Source of the DNA: Halosimplex rubrum
Lineage (GTDB): Archaea > Halobacteriota > Halobacteria > Halobacteriales > Haloarculaceae
DNA: 64,000 bases
Assembly: GCF_013415885.1 (NCBI RefSeq)
Contig: NZ_CP058910.1
Span: 434,001 to 498,000, forward strand
Direction: 5' to 3'
Below are positions 9,085-17,909 of the stretch, piece by piece. How positions within the stretch are numbered: the stretch's first letter is position 1; each line of letters opens with the position of its first letter. The translations under genes were made by a program, and so were the position numbers. Under the pieces are notes generated by a model, which had not been told where the DNA came from, did no database searches, and was given only the letters and a program-made list of their open reading frames with translations.

Positions 9085-10341
9085 ATGGCCCGCTATCACA
9101 TCGAGACCTACGGCTGCACGGCCAACCGGGGTGAGAGCCGCGAGATCGAGCGGTCGCTGCGCGACGGCGGCCACCACCCCGCCGACGGCCCCGAAGAGGC
9201 CGACGTGGCGATCCTCAACACCTGCACCGTGGTCGAGAAGACGGAGCGCAACATGCTCCGCCGGGCCGAGGAACTCGACGCCGAGACGCCCGCCGACCTG
9301 GTCGTCACGGGCTGTATGGCGCTGGCCCAGGGCGAGGAGTTCGAGGCCGCGGATCTCGACGCCGAGGTGCTCCACTGGGACGAGGTCCCCGAGTACGTCC
9401 GCAACGGCGAGTGCCCGACGACGACGCCCGACACCGAGCCCGTCCTCGACGGCGTGGTGGGCATCCTCCCCATCGCCCGCGGGTGCATGAGCGACTGCTC
9501 GTACTGTATCACCAAGCACGCGACCGGGAAGATCGACTCGCCTTCGGTCGAGGAGAACCTGGAGAAGGCCCGCGCCTTAGTCCACGCGGGCGCCAGGGAG
9601 ATCCGCGTCACCGGCCAGGATACCGGCGTCTACGGCTGGGACGAGGGCGAGCGGAAGCTCCACGTCCTGCTCGACCGCATCTGCTCGGAGATAGAGGGGG
9701 AGTTCCGGGTGCGCGTCGGGATGGCCAACCCCAAGGGCGTCCACGGCATCCGCGAGGAACTGGCCGAAGTGTTCGCCGAGCACGACGAGCTGTACAACTT
9801 CCTGCACGCGCCGGTCCAGTCCGGTAGCGACGACGTGCTCGGCGACATGCGCCGCCAGCATCAGGTCAGCGAGTACGTCGAGGTCGTCGAGACCTTCGAC
9901 GAGTACTTAGAGGAGTGGACGCTCTCGACGGACTTCATCGTCGGCTTCCCGACCGAGACCGACCGCGACTTCGAGCAGTCGATGGCCCTGTTGGGCGAGA
10001 CCCGCCCGGAGAAGATCAACGTGACGCGGTTCTCCAAGCGGCCGGGCACCGATGCCGCCGACATGAAGGGCCTCGGCGGCACAGTGAAAAAGGAACGGTC
10101 GAAGGCGATGTCCGAGCTGAAGATGGACGTGATGGACGACGTCTACGAGTCGATGGTCGGCGAGGTGCGCTCGGTCCTGCTCACCGAGGACGGCACCGAC
10201 GACTCGCTGGTGGGCTACGACCGCGCGTATCGACAGGTGGCGGTCCCCGACGCGCAGAACCAGGGGGTCGAACTGGGCGACACCGTCGACGTGGAAGTCA
10301 CGGGGCACAACACCGTCTACGCGCTGGGCGAACTGGCGTAG
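9085..10341 (+). CDS. tRNA t6A37 methylthiotransferase (CDKAL1/e-MtaB type)
   Basis: 418 residues; radical SAM enzyme that adds a methylthio group to N6-threonylcarbamoyladenosine at tRNA position 37. The N-terminal UPF0004 domain carries three cluster cysteines (YGCTANRGES, LNTCTVVEK, VTGCMALA). The radical SAM motif is the canonical C-x3-C-x2-C in GCMSDCSYC, near residue 137. A TRAM domain closes the C-terminus (about 350-418, ending ALGELA). The first residues, MARYHIETYGCTANRG, fit the family start. It appears monocistronic. Confidence 0.93.
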   Translation: MARYHIETYGCTANRGESREIERSLRDGGHHPADGPEEADVAILNTCTVVEKTERNMLRRAEELDAETPADLVVTGCMALAQGEEFEAADLDAEVLHWDEVPEYVRNGECPTTTPDTEPVLDGVVGILPIARGCMSDCSYCITKHATGKIDSPSVEENLEKARALVHAGAREIRVTGQDTGVYGWDEGERKLHVLLDRICSEIEGEFRVRVGMANPKGVHGIREELAEVFAEHDELYNFLHAPVQSGSDDVLGDMRRQHQVSEYVEVVETFDEYLEEWTLSTDFIVGFPTETDRDFEQSMALLGETRPEKINVTRFSKRPGTDAADMKGLGGTVKKERSKAMSELKMDVMDDVYESMVGEVRSVLLTEDGTDDSLVGYDRAYRQVAVPDAQNQGVELGDTVDVEVTGHNTVYALGELA

Positions 10342-10385
10342 CCGGGGGGACGCCGGGTGGCGCCGGGCGCCGCGGCCGACGGGTG

Positions 10386-11150
10386 TCAGAGCCCGAAGTG
10401 GCCGGCCAGGTCGGAGACGTACACCAGCAGGAGCGTGACCGGGACGACGACCGCGACGGCCGGTCGGTGCGAGACGCCCGCGCCGCGGCCGACGGCACCG
10501 GTCCAGAGGAGACCGCTGACCAGCGTCGCCGCCGCGCCGACGACGCGGGTCGCCGCGGTGAGCGCGGGGGCGTCGTCGACGACCGAGACGAGGTGACCCG
10601 CGGGCGTCACCCTGATGAGGCCCTCGGAGGCGTCGGCCCCGCCCGCGAGCGCGGCGACGAGGGCCCCGCCGGTGAACAGCGTCGCCGCGAACTGCGGGCC
10701 GAACCCGACCGCGACAAGTCCGTAGGTACGCGCGAACGCCTGCCCCCGCCGACGCGCGACGCCCACCGGATCGCTCGCGAGACGCCCCGGGACGGACGCC
10801 TCGCCGCGGCGAACGGCGGCGAGCGCGGCGAGGACGGCGGTCGGGACGTACGTCAGGACCGTCACGTAGAGACAGAAGACGAACGGCACGGCCAGCAGGA
10901 GCACGACGACCTCGACGAGTTGTCGGGGGAAGGTGACGACCTGGTCGCCCAGCGCGTAGGTGATCAGGCCGTCGTCGGGCAGGCGCCCGGGTCCGATGAA
11001 CAGGACCGGCGCGAACGCGGCGACGAGCGTCGCGACGCCGAGGGCGAACAGCACCAGCGCCGGCCGGCCCAGCACCGGATGCCGCTCGGCGGCCTCCCAG
11101 GCGGCGGCCTCCGACGGGGCGACCACCAGCGATCGGACCGTCCGGAGCAT
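10386..11150 (-). CDS. predicted membrane protein, YIP1-like layout
   Basis: 254 residues with about five hydrophobic segments (near residues 30-52, 75-105, 150-175, 190-215, 228-248). The N-terminal cytoplasmic stretch (SLVVAPSEAAAWEAAERHP) precedes the first helix, as in haloarchaeal YIP1-domain proteins, but no decisive motif is seen, so the family call is tentative. It converges with the methylthiotransferase gene (44-bp gap) and is divergent from the esterase gene. Function not recognised. Confidence 0.65.
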   Translation of the reverse strand: MLRTVRSLVVAPSEAAAWEAAERHPVLGRPALVLFALGVATLVAAFAPVLFIGPGRLPDDGLITYALGDQVVTFPRQLVEVVVLLLAVPFVFCLYVTVLTYVPTAVLAALAAVRRGEASVPGRLASDPVGVARRRGQAFARTYGLVAVGFGPQFAATLFTGGALVAALAGGADASEGLIRVTPAGHLVSVVDDAPALTAATRVVGAAATLVSGLLWTGAVGRGAGVSHRPAVAVVVPVTLLLVYVSDLAGHFGL

Positions 11151-11255
11151 CCGTCGGTCCCCCGTTCGATCAGGACCGGCTTAAACCAGTGGGGTCGACC
11201 GGGGACGTATCGCCGCGACCGAAACCCGTTTTCCGCTACCGGGCGACGAGCGGGC

Positions 11256-12047
11256 ATGGCCGACGTGACCGTCCACCGCGACGTTGTCTTCCACCGTCCG
11301 CCCGACCGCGAGTCGCCGCTGGAACTCGATGTCTACGAACCCGCGGACGGCGGCGCGGACCGCCCGGCCGTCGTCGCCTACCACGGCGGCGCCTGGATCG
11401 AGGGCGAGAAGGGGCAACTCGAAGCGCTCGAACGCGCCCTCGCCGAGCGGGGCTACGTCTGCTTCGACGCGAACTACCGCCTGAGCGGCGAGGCGACGTT
11501 CCCGACGCCCGTCGAGGACGCGGCTGCGGCCGTCCGCTACGCGGAGGAACACGCCGAGGAGTACGGGATCGATCCCGACCGGGTGGCGACGACGGGCCAC
11601 TCGGCGGGCGCGCACCTCGCGGCGCTGGTCGCCGCCGCCGGCGGCGGGTTCGACCCCGCGGACGCGGCCGTCTCCTCGACGGTAGCGGCGGCCGCGCCGA
11701 TCAGCGGGGTCTACGACCTCCGCGACCGCACCTCGGAGACGGCCAACGATATCGAACGGCAGTTCCTCGGCGGCGGTCCCGACGAGGTGCCCGAGCGCTA
11801 CGAGCGCGTGTCGCCGGCGGCTCACGTCGACGAATCGACGCCGCCGACGCTCGTCCTGCACGGCGACGACGACGACCTGCTGCCCGCCGACGGCGCCCGC
11901 GAGTACGCGCGGACGCTCGCCGCGGCGGGGCGGCGGGTCGAACTCGGCATCCTCCCCGGGGGCGGCCACGGCATCGTCGTCGACCCCGAGGACTGGCAAG
12001 CCCGCGGGATCGAGACGGTCGCCGACTTCCTCGACCGCCGCCTCTGA
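11256..12047 (+). CDS. alpha/beta hydrolase (esterase/lipase, HSL/BD-FAE-like)
   Basis: 263 residues. It has the oxyanion HGG motif in YHGGAWIEG, the nucleophile elbow GHSAG (TTGHSAGAHLAAL), a likely acid in LVLHGDDDDLLP and a catalytic histidine in PGGGHGIV. The family hydrolyses carboxyl esters; the substrate is unknown. The start ATG at 11256 sits just before the first beta strand. Long in-frame upstream sequence is not coding; it runs antisense to the neighbouring membrane-protein gene. No signal peptide is seen, so it is cytoplasmic. Confidence 0.88.
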   Translation: MADVTVHRDVVFHRPPDRESPLELDVYEPADGGADRPAVVAYHGGAWIEGEKGQLEALERALAERGYVCFDANYRLSGEATFPTPVEDAAAAVRYAEEHAEEYGIDPDRVATTGHSAGAHLAALVAAAGGGFDPADAAVSSTVAAAAPISGVYDLRDRTSETANDIERQFLGGGPDEVPERYERVSPAAHVDESTPPTLVLHGDDDDLLPADGAREYARTLAAAGRRVELGILPGGGHGIVVDPEDWQARGIETVADFLDRRL

Positions 12048-12309
12048 CCGAGCGGGGGCCGCCCCCGCTGCGATGGAGTGCGACCGCCACCGTCCCGCCC
12101 GGGAGGGGACGATCGCCGGCGCATCCTCGCAAGGACGGTCGGCGGAGACGTTCGGACGGACCGGACACGCGGGTGTATCCATCCCGCACGGACCCGTCAC
12201 GTAACTGCGGACTACGCTTTTGGAGCGGTCGTTCGAACGTCACCGCGCGGCATCCCCTGTTTCGCTGACACTCTTACAGCCGTCGGCACCGGCGGGTGTC
12301 ACCGTCGAG

Positions 12310-12863
12310 ATGGTCGTGGTGGGGCTGGTGGTCCTCGGCGCCGTGGTCCTGTTCGTGACCGAGTGGCTCCCGGTCGACGTGACCGCGATCGCGATCGTGG
12401 TGTCGCTGGTCGTCCTCGAACCGTGGACGGGGATCTCGCCGACGGAGGGGATCTCGGGATTCTCCAGCCCGGCGACGGCCACCGTGCTCGCGATGCTGAT
12501 CCCGAGCGCCGGGATCAGTCGGACGGGACTGGTCCAGATCCTCGGGCGGCGGATCGCGGCGTTCGCGGGCGACAGTCTGGACAGGCAGCTCCTCGCGACG
12601 GTCGGGGCGGCGGGGCCCGTCTCGGCGTTCGTCAACAACACGCCCGTCGTCGCGGTGCTGGTCCCGGTCATCTCCGAAGTGGCCAACGAGGGACCCACGG
12701 CCGGATGGGGCTCGACCGGCTGGTGATGGGCAGCGTCGCGACGAGCGTCCTCCGGACGGCCGACCGGCCGGTGCTGACGGTGCGGCCGACTCCGCGAGCG
12801 CAGGCCGTTTCGGGAGGAGTCAGTCGTCCTCGGCGTCGAACCCGTCGAATCGTCGACGAGTGA
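12310..12863 (+). pseudogene. deletion scar: SLC13-type permease 5' end joined to UspA 3' end
   Basis: From the ATG at 12310 the frame encodes about 128 residues typical of the N-terminus of an SLC13/DASS permease: hydrophobic segments, PWTGISPTEGISGF, SPATATVLAML, and FVNNTPVVAVLVPVI, the first conserved NNT hairpin. It then breaks at about 12692 and ends out of frame at 12726. From the same point, in another frame, the sequence reads THGRMGLDRLVMGSV and VLRTADRPVLTVR, the phosphate-binding end of a UspA protein, to a stop at 12861-12863. The middle of both genes is missing, which is best explained by one deletion. A GTG/TTG extension upstream of 12310 is not needed. Confidence 0.8.
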
Positions 12864-13457
12864 CTACCCCTCGCTCCGGTTCCCGGGTTCCCGATGCACG
12901 TCCGAGAGGCCCTCGACGGAGGACGCGTTGACGACCGTGACCGTCTCGTTTGCCACCCGCAGTCGGAAGGCGTCGCCGAAGCCGGCCCCCGCTTCGATGC
13001 GCCAGGTCCGGTCGCGGCCGTCGACCCGCTCAACGCGGGCCATCGTCCGCGCGACCAGCGCCGACCGCTCGCTCTCGGAGAGGCCGTCGGTCTGGTTCAC
13101 GTCGATCGTCTCGTTGTACCAGTACCCCCCTTCCCACCCCAGACGGTCGGTCTCCGGATCCGGGGGGTTCTCGGCCATCGCGCCGTCGCCGTCGGCCGTC
13201 CGGTTCGGCGTCGTCGGTCCGGTCGGCGTCGCGGTCCCCGTTCCGGCCTCCGGCGTCGCAGTGGCGGTCGGTCCGGCCGTCGCCGTCCGGTCTGCCCGGC
13301 GTTCGGTCGGCGGACTCGGCCTCTCCGTCGGCGATACCGGCTCGTCGGTCGGCGACGCCGGTCGCCCGGCGGAACCCGGACCGCCCAGAAATCCCGAGCA
13401 GCCGGCGAGCAGCGCCGCGACCGCGATCGCTACCGTCGCGACCGTCCTGCGTTGCAT
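12864..13457 (-). CDS. short lipoprotein resembling the N-terminus of Hvo_1808-type surface proteins
   Basis: 197 residues. It has a signal peptide with lipobox LAGC (Cys about residue 19), a T/P/S-rich spacer (about 25-100), then a segment with GGYWYNETIDVNQTDGL and RTMARVERV that resembles the start of the haloarchaeal Hvo_1808 surface-protein family. The remainder is short, whereas members of that family as I recall them are much longer, so this may be a truncated relative. Its stop codon abuts the last base of the permease/UspA scar (12863/12864), so the same deletion may have cut it. The family link is from memory of motifs, not a search. Confidence 0.6.
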   Translation of the reverse strand: MQRRTVATVAIAVAALLAGCSGFLGGPGSAGRPASPTDEPVSPTERPSPPTERRADRTATAGPTATATPEAGTGTATPTGPTTPNRTADGDGAMAENPPDPETDRLGWEGGYWYNETIDVNQTDGLSESERSALVARTMARVERVDGRDRTWRIEAGAGFGDAFRLRVANETVTVVNASSVEGLSDVHREPGNRSEG

Positions 13458-13560
13458 GTGATACGTCTCGGCCGCGACGCCGAAACGAGCGGACCCGGCA
13501 TTTGCGTGCCGGTCGTCCCGAGACCGGGGGACGGCGACGGCCGCGGAGCGCGGACTGGAG

Positions 13561-15006
13561 TCACCACTCCGGGAAGTATCGCCCGTGGAAGCCGAACGGG
13601 ACGGCGTGGGGTAGCGGCGCCCGCGCCCGCTCGTCGAGCGTCTCGCCGTCGAGCACCAGCAGGTCGGTCCGCCCCTCGGTCGCGTTCAGCGCGGTCACCA
13701 GCACGCACCCCTCGTCGCTCGGCCGCTCGGCGTCGGGCGCGCGGACGAACACCGGCTCCTCGACGAACAGGCCCGGCTGTTCCCACCGACGGGCGTCACC
13801 GGTCCGCACGTCGACCTTCGCGACGTGGTTGCCGTCGCGCTCGGCGGCGCCCTGCGCGAAGGCGTAGCGGTAGGGTTTCGTCCGGTCGCCGCGGGCGACC
13901 CGGGGGAGTTCCAGGCCCTCGTACAGCGACTCGCTCGTGACCCGTCCCCGGTCGAGGGGGATCCGGAAGCGCCGGAGCTGCCCGTCCTGACCGCTCTCGA
14001 ACCAGTCCTCGGCCGCCGAGAGATACAGCCCGTCGACCACGCCGGCGTCCGGGTAGGCGACCAGGTCGACGACGAGCTCGTCGGTCTCGCCGGCCGATCC
14101 GTCCGCCGCCGGGTCCCCCGCCTCGGCCTCGAAGGCGTTGACGTGGTGGAAGACGAACCAGGGGTCGGTGACGCGGGTCGCGACCACGTCGCCGGTGTCG
14201 CGGTCGACGACCCGGAACCGCGTCCCGCGCTCGGGCTCCCAGTCGTAGTTGTCGACGAAACTGTCCGACCCGGGCAGGAGAAAGGAGGCGGGGTTCGTGA
14301 CGAACGGGTGTTCCGTGAGAACGGCGTACCGCTCGGTCAGCGCGAAGCTGTGGACGTACGCGGGGTCCCTGGCCGGCAGCGTCGCGATCCGCTCGCGGGA
14401 GCGCGAGCCGTCGGGGAGCCGGTAGAGCGTGTACTCGCTGGGGCGACCGAAGGCGGTGAGGAGGCCGACCGTCTCCCCGCGGTGGGGGTCGGGGACGACG
14501 TGCGCGCAGTTGATATGCCCGGTGAGCGCGTCGGCGAAGGCGAACTCGCCGAGCGTCTCCAGGGTCTCGGGGTCGCAGTTGAGAAACCGCGGGACCTCGG
14601 TCATCGCGACCAGCGAGTCGCCGACGCGGGCGACGTGGACGTTGCAGTTGTCGGTCGGGTCGTCGAAGAGCAACTGCCGGACCCGCTGGAGGTAGCCGCC
14701 GCCGGTGGCGAACTGCCCCGATATCTCGCCGGTCGCCGTCGCACGGCGGTAGGTCTCCGAGCGCAGCGCGCGGTTGGTGTAGCGGACCGCGTCGGCGCCG
14801 CCCTCGAAGGAAAACCGGTGGAGCATCGCGAGGCCGTCGAACCAGTGAGCGACGCGCTCGCCGCCGACCTCGAAGGCGGCGGGGCCGTTGCGGACCAGCG
14901 CGCCGTCGAGCCAGTCCGGCAGCGACCCCTCGACGGCGAGCGAGCGGTCGGCGACCTCGTCGTCGAGCGTCGCGAACCCCAGTTCGAAGCCGGCCTCCAT
15001 CGACAT
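13561..15006 (-). CDS. carotenoid oxygenase family protein
   Basis: 481 residues; seven-bladed propeller non-haem iron dioxygenase family (RPE65/CCD). The four iron-ligand histidines are visible in their usual contexts: GHINCAHVV, YVHSFALTE, FHHVNAF and the C-terminal FGFHGRYFPEW. The typical start GSLPDWLDGALVRNGPA and a WFDGLAMLHRF motif are present. It probably cleaves a carotenoid or apocarotenoid to an aldehyde product such as retinal; the cleavage site cannot be predicted. Haloarchaeal retinal synthesis usually uses Brp/Blh, so this is a separate or accessory activity. Start ATG at 15006, with a second ATG two codons later. Confidence 0.88.
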   Translation of the reverse strand: MSMEAGFELGFATLDDEVADRSLAVEGSLPDWLDGALVRNGPAAFEVGGERVAHWFDGLAMLHRFSFEGGADAVRYTNRALRSETYRRATATGEISGQFATGGGYLQRVRQLLFDDPTDNCNVHVARVGDSLVAMTEVPRFLNCDPETLETLGEFAFADALTGHINCAHVVPDPHRGETVGLLTAFGRPSEYTLYRLPDGSRSRERIATLPARDPAYVHSFALTERYAVLTEHPFVTNPASFLLPGSDSFVDNYDWEPERGTRFRVVDRDTGDVVATRVTDPWFVFHHVNAFEAEAGDPAADGSAGETDELVVDLVAYPDAGVVDGLYLSAAEDWFESGQDGQLRRFRIPLDRGRVTSESLYEGLELPRVARGDRTKPYRYAFAQGAAERDGNHVAKVDVRTGDARRWEQPGLFVEEPVFVRAPDAERPSDEGCVLVTALNATEGRTDLLVLDGETLDERARAPLPHAVPFGFHGRYFPEW

Positions 15007-15188
15007 ACCGGCCGTAGGGCCGCCAGGGGGTAGTGGCTGGCGGTGGGACGGGGTGCCAGTCGCGTGTTCCGAGGCGCTCGCCGCTCGCGGGTCACTCCGT
15101 TCCCCGCTCGCAGATTCCGGGGGCTCCCTATCGGTTGCCCTCGCCGCTCACGGCTCGTTCCACTCGCCGTTCGCACGTTCCGAGACGC

Positions 15189-16124
15189 TCACTCCGTTCG
15201 CGTCTCGCCCTCGCCCGCCAGCTGGTCGATCTCCTCGTCGGCCTTCCACTCGTCGAGTTCGCGCGGGTCGACGTGGACGAACACGTCGTCGACCTCCGGG
15301 AGCTCGCGGATCGAGTCGACCACGGCCGACTCGATGTCGTGAGCCTCGTACAGCGTGCGCTCGCCCTCGACCTCGATGTGCAGCGACACGTCGATCTCCG
15401 GGCCGACGTAGTGGGCGATGGCGTCGTGGGCGCCCTCCACGTCGGGATGTTCGAGCGCCCGCCGGATGATCTCCCGGCGCAGATCCTCCGGCGGCGCGCG
15501 CCCGAGGAGGTAGCCGAGGTTGTCGCGGACGACCTCGATCCCCGTGTAGACGATGCCGACGGCGACGACCATCGCGGCCAGCGGGTCGAGGATCGGGTAG
15601 CCGGCGCCGGCGCCGAGGACGCCGACGATGGCCGCGCCCGCGGTGAGGATGTCGTTGCGGTTGTCGACGGCGGTCGCGGTCAGCGCCGGCGAGTTGTGCC
15701 GGTCGGCCGCCGCGAGCACGTAGCGGTAGAGGGCGAACTTCGCGACGGCGGCGACGGCGAGGACGGCGATCGCGGTCGGCCCCCGCGAGACCGTCACGTC
15801 GCCCGACAGCAGCGCGGTCGCCGACTGGTAGAGGACCGTGCCGCCGGCGACGAAGATACCGAGCGCGACGAACAGGCCGACGAACGGCTCGATGCGCTCG
15901 TGGCCGTGGGGGTGTTCGAAATCGGGCGGGCGCGTCGTCAGGTAGAGGCCGGCGACGGTGACCAGCGAGTAGACCGCGTCCGAGGCGCTGTTGACCGCCT
16001 CGGACTGGACCGCGAGGCTCCCCGTGGTGACCCAGGCGCCGCCTTTCAGCGCCGCGAGGGCGACGTTCGCCACGAGGAGCAAGATTCCCACACGTCGGAG
16101 CACGCGCGGCCGGTCGTCTGTCAT
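15189..16124 (-). CDS. cation diffusion facilitator transporter, possibly Mn-type
   Basis: 311 residues, six membrane helices and a C-terminal ferredoxin-like domain (about 215-300: HPDVEGAHDAIAHYVGPEIDVSLHIEV). PPDFEHPHGHERIEP in the loop after TM2/TM3 is diagnostic of CDF transporters. The metal-site motifs are NSASD in TM2 and DNRND in TM5, i.e. N-x3-D and D-x3-D instead of the zinc-type H/D-x3-D pair, an arrangement known from Mn(II)-exporting CDFs. Mn export is therefore a reasonable inference. ATG at 16124 chosen over a TTG nine codons upstream. Confidence 0.88.
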   Translation of the reverse strand: MTDDRPRVLRRVGILLLVANVALAALKGGAWVTTGSLAVQSEAVNSASDAVYSLVTVAGLYLTTRPPDFEHPHGHERIEPFVGLFVALGIFVAGGTVLYQSATALLSGDVTVSRGPTAIAVLAVAAVAKFALYRYVLAAADRHNSPALTATAVDNRNDILTAGAAIVGVLGAGAGYPILDPLAAMVVAVGIVYTGIEVVRDNLGYLLGRAPPEDLRREIIRRALEHPDVEGAHDAIAHYVGPEIDVSLHIEVEGERTLYEAHDIESAVVDSIRELPEVDDVFVHVDPRELDEWKADEEIDQLAGEGETRTE

Positions 16125-16176
16125 CGTCGGTGGTTGACGGGGGTGGGTCAAAGCGGTGTCGGGACGGGCCCTCCGC

Positions 16177-16728
16177 TCACTCCGCGAAGACGACCGCCTC
16201 GTCCTCGCCGTCGACGGTCGCGCCCTCCTGCTGGGCGAAGGCGTCGCGGAGCCGGTCGTAGGTCTCGTCGACGGCCTCGACGATGACCTGGGTGTCCGAG
16301 ACGACCGGCATGAAGTTGGTATCGCCTTCCCAGCGCGGGACGACGTGGGTGTGGAGGTGGTCGTCGATAGATCCGCCGGCGGCGCCGCCGCCGAGGTTGA
16401 GCCCCGCGTTGTAGGCGTCGGGGCCGATCCCGTCGTCCAGCGCGTCGAAGGTCCGCTGTTTCAGCCGGGCGTGGTCGAGCAGAGCCTCGTCGTCCAGGTC
16501 GCGGTAGTCGCCGGTGTGGGCGTGGGGGATCACCATGACGTGACCGGGGTTGTACGGGTAGTTGTTCAGGAGGACGAACGAACGGGCCGAGCGGGCGACG
16601 ACCCGCCGGTCGCGGTCCTCGGCGAGGTCGCCGTCGGCGAAGGCGCAGAAGACGCAGCCGTCGACATCGTCGTTGCCGCCCTCACGTTCGACCCACTCGA
16701 TGCGCCACGGGGCGAAGACCTGGTCCAT
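16177..16728 (-). CDS. HIT family hydrolase/transferase
   Basis: 183 residues. It has a histidine triad HLHTHVVPRW near residue 120 and the helper segment NNYPYNPGHVMVIPHAH near 60-76. The N-terminal CVFC pair with further histidines suggests a structural zinc site, as in Ap4A-phosphorylase-like archaeal/bacterial HIT proteins. It probably acts on dinucleoside polyphosphates or AMP conjugates. TAAA at 16753-16756 (TTTA on the coding strand) lies 27-28 nt before the ATG at 16728, supporting this start; in-frame sequence further upstream is not family-like. Confidence 0.88.
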   Translation of the reverse strand: MDQVFAPWRIEWVEREGGNDDVDGCVFCAFADGDLAEDRDRRVVARSARSFVLLNNYPYNPGHVMVIPHAHTGDYRDLDDEALLDHARLKQRTFDALDDGIGPDAYNAGLNLGGGAAGGSIDDHLHTHVVPRWEGDTNFMPVVSDTQVIVEAVDETYDRLRDAFAQQEGATVDGEDEAVVFAE

Positions 16729-16850
16729 GCCGGTCCTGCGAGGTCGACCCACTAAACCCCGACGGGCCGTCGCCGACCGGCGGACGGGAGTAGCGAACGG
16801 CCCGCACGAGGAGGAAAAGACGTATTGGAACGGGCGAGACATCCGGGGGT

Positions 16851-17042
16851 ATGTCCCCCTCTCTCCAGACCGACCCCCTCCGGGCGGCCGCGGCGGCGTT
16901 CGTCGCCGGTGCCGTGGCAGTCACGCTGTTCGGCGTCCTCGTCGCCGGCGACCCCCTCGAACGAGCGGCGCTCGGTAGCCTCGGCTACGCCGTCGGCAGC
17001 GCGATCGGCGTCTACATCGCCTACGCCGGCCCGAACTGGTGA
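16851..17042 (+). CDS. small membrane protein (63 aa)
   Basis: 63 residues with two hydrophobic segments (about 12-32 and 40-58) separated by a short DPLERAALG loop. No family recognised. It lies between the HIT gene (divergent) and a GNAT gene whose stop abuts this one (17042/17043). Good ATG, an uninterrupted frame and clear membrane segments support it as real. Confidence 0.65.
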   Translation: MSPSLQTDPLRAAAAAFVAGAVAVTLFGVLVAGDPLERAALGSLGYAVGSAIGVYIAYAGPNW

Positions 17043-17498
17043 TCAGAGCTCCCGCTCCAGCACCTGTCCCCACGCGTCCAGCCCCTCGGACTCGTAGAAC
17101 GCCCGCCCGTCGTCGTTGCCCGCCCGGCACGCCAGCGACAGGTGCTCGCAGTCGCGCTCTCGGCCCCACTCGACCAGCCGGTCGAGCAACTCGCTCCCGA
17201 ACCCCTCGCCGCGCCGCGGTTCGTCGACGACGAAGTCGTGGACCCAGCAGTGGCGCTCGTGGTGGAGCACCCGCTGGACCGAGACGCCCGCGGCCGCGAC
17301 GAGCGCCTCGCCGCCACCCGTCGCCTCCGGCCCGGCGTCGGTACCGCCGCTCTCGTACAGACCGAACAGCCGGTAGTCGTCCTCCGCGCGCCACTCGCGG
17401 ACGAACGCGTCGTCGACGTGGCTCCACAGCTGCCGGAGTATCGGGACCGCCTCGTCCCACCCCTCGTCGGTCGTGACTTCCCTGACCTCGGTCGGCAT
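17043..17498 (-). CDS. GNAT family N-acetyltransferase
   Basis: 151 residues with the GNAT acetyl-CoA motif A visible as VVDEPRRGEGFGSELLDRLVEWG (R/Q-x2-G-x-G/A type, residues about 95-117) and a following AGNDDGRAFYESEGL motif B. N-terminal strands are typical. It transfers acetyl groups to an unknown amine. Convergent, with zero gap, to the small membrane protein gene. Confidence 0.88.
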   Translation of the reverse strand: MPTEVREVTTDEGWDEAVPILRQLWSHVDDAFVREWRAEDDYRLFGLYESGGTDAGPEATGGGEALVAAAGVSVQRVLHHERHCWVHDFVVDEPRRGEGFGSELLDRLVEWGRERDCEHLSLACRAGNDDGRAFYESEGLDAWGQVLEREL

Positions 17499-17623
17499 GG
17501 GCGAGTCGTAGCCCAGCGACGGGAAAACGGTTTTCGCACCGCGGTATCGCGGCGCACGGCCGACCGCCGGCCGTCCGACCCGCCGGCGGAACGGCTATTG
17601 CCGCTCGGGGCGTCCTGTCACTC

Positions 17624-17869
17624 ATGGGACTGCTCGAAGCGATCCTGGTGTTCGCGGTCGGCTACGTCTGCGGTGCGGTCACGCGGATCTTCGCGGGGAT
17701 CGCGGCGATACTCGCGCTCGTCCTGGCGATTCTGGGGGTCGCGCTTCCGACCGCTATCGTCGGGATCGTCGACCCGATCCTGGGGGTGTACCTCGGCAAC
17801 GAACTGCTCTTCCTCTCGGGGTTCCTGTTCGCCATCGCGCACGACCCCGCCGGCGAGGACGACGACTGA
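17624..17869 (+). CDS. small membrane protein (81 aa)
   Basis: 81 residues with two to three hydrophobic stretches (about 3-20, 22-48, 55-73) and an acidic end (GEDDD). No family recognised. Start ATG at 17624. It is flanked by the divergent GNAT gene and a convergent epimerase gene. Confidence 0.65.
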   Translation: MGLLEAILVFAVGYVCGAVTRIFAGIAAILALVLAILGVALPTAIVGIVDPILGVYLGNELLFLSGFLFAIAHDPAGEDDD

Positions 17870-17909
17870 ACCGCGTCCGGGCGGTCGGCGACACAGCCGA
17901 CGCGTCCGA

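Noticed and set aside
12073-12201. 42-codon ORF between the esterase and the permease scar
   Set aside because: R/G/S/H-rich translation without features; likely chance in GC-rich DNA.
15040-15188. GC-rich stretch with repeated CGCTCGC and CTCCGTTC words
   Set aside because: Looks like short low-complexity spacer sequence; no arm pairing or second copy clear enough to report as an element.
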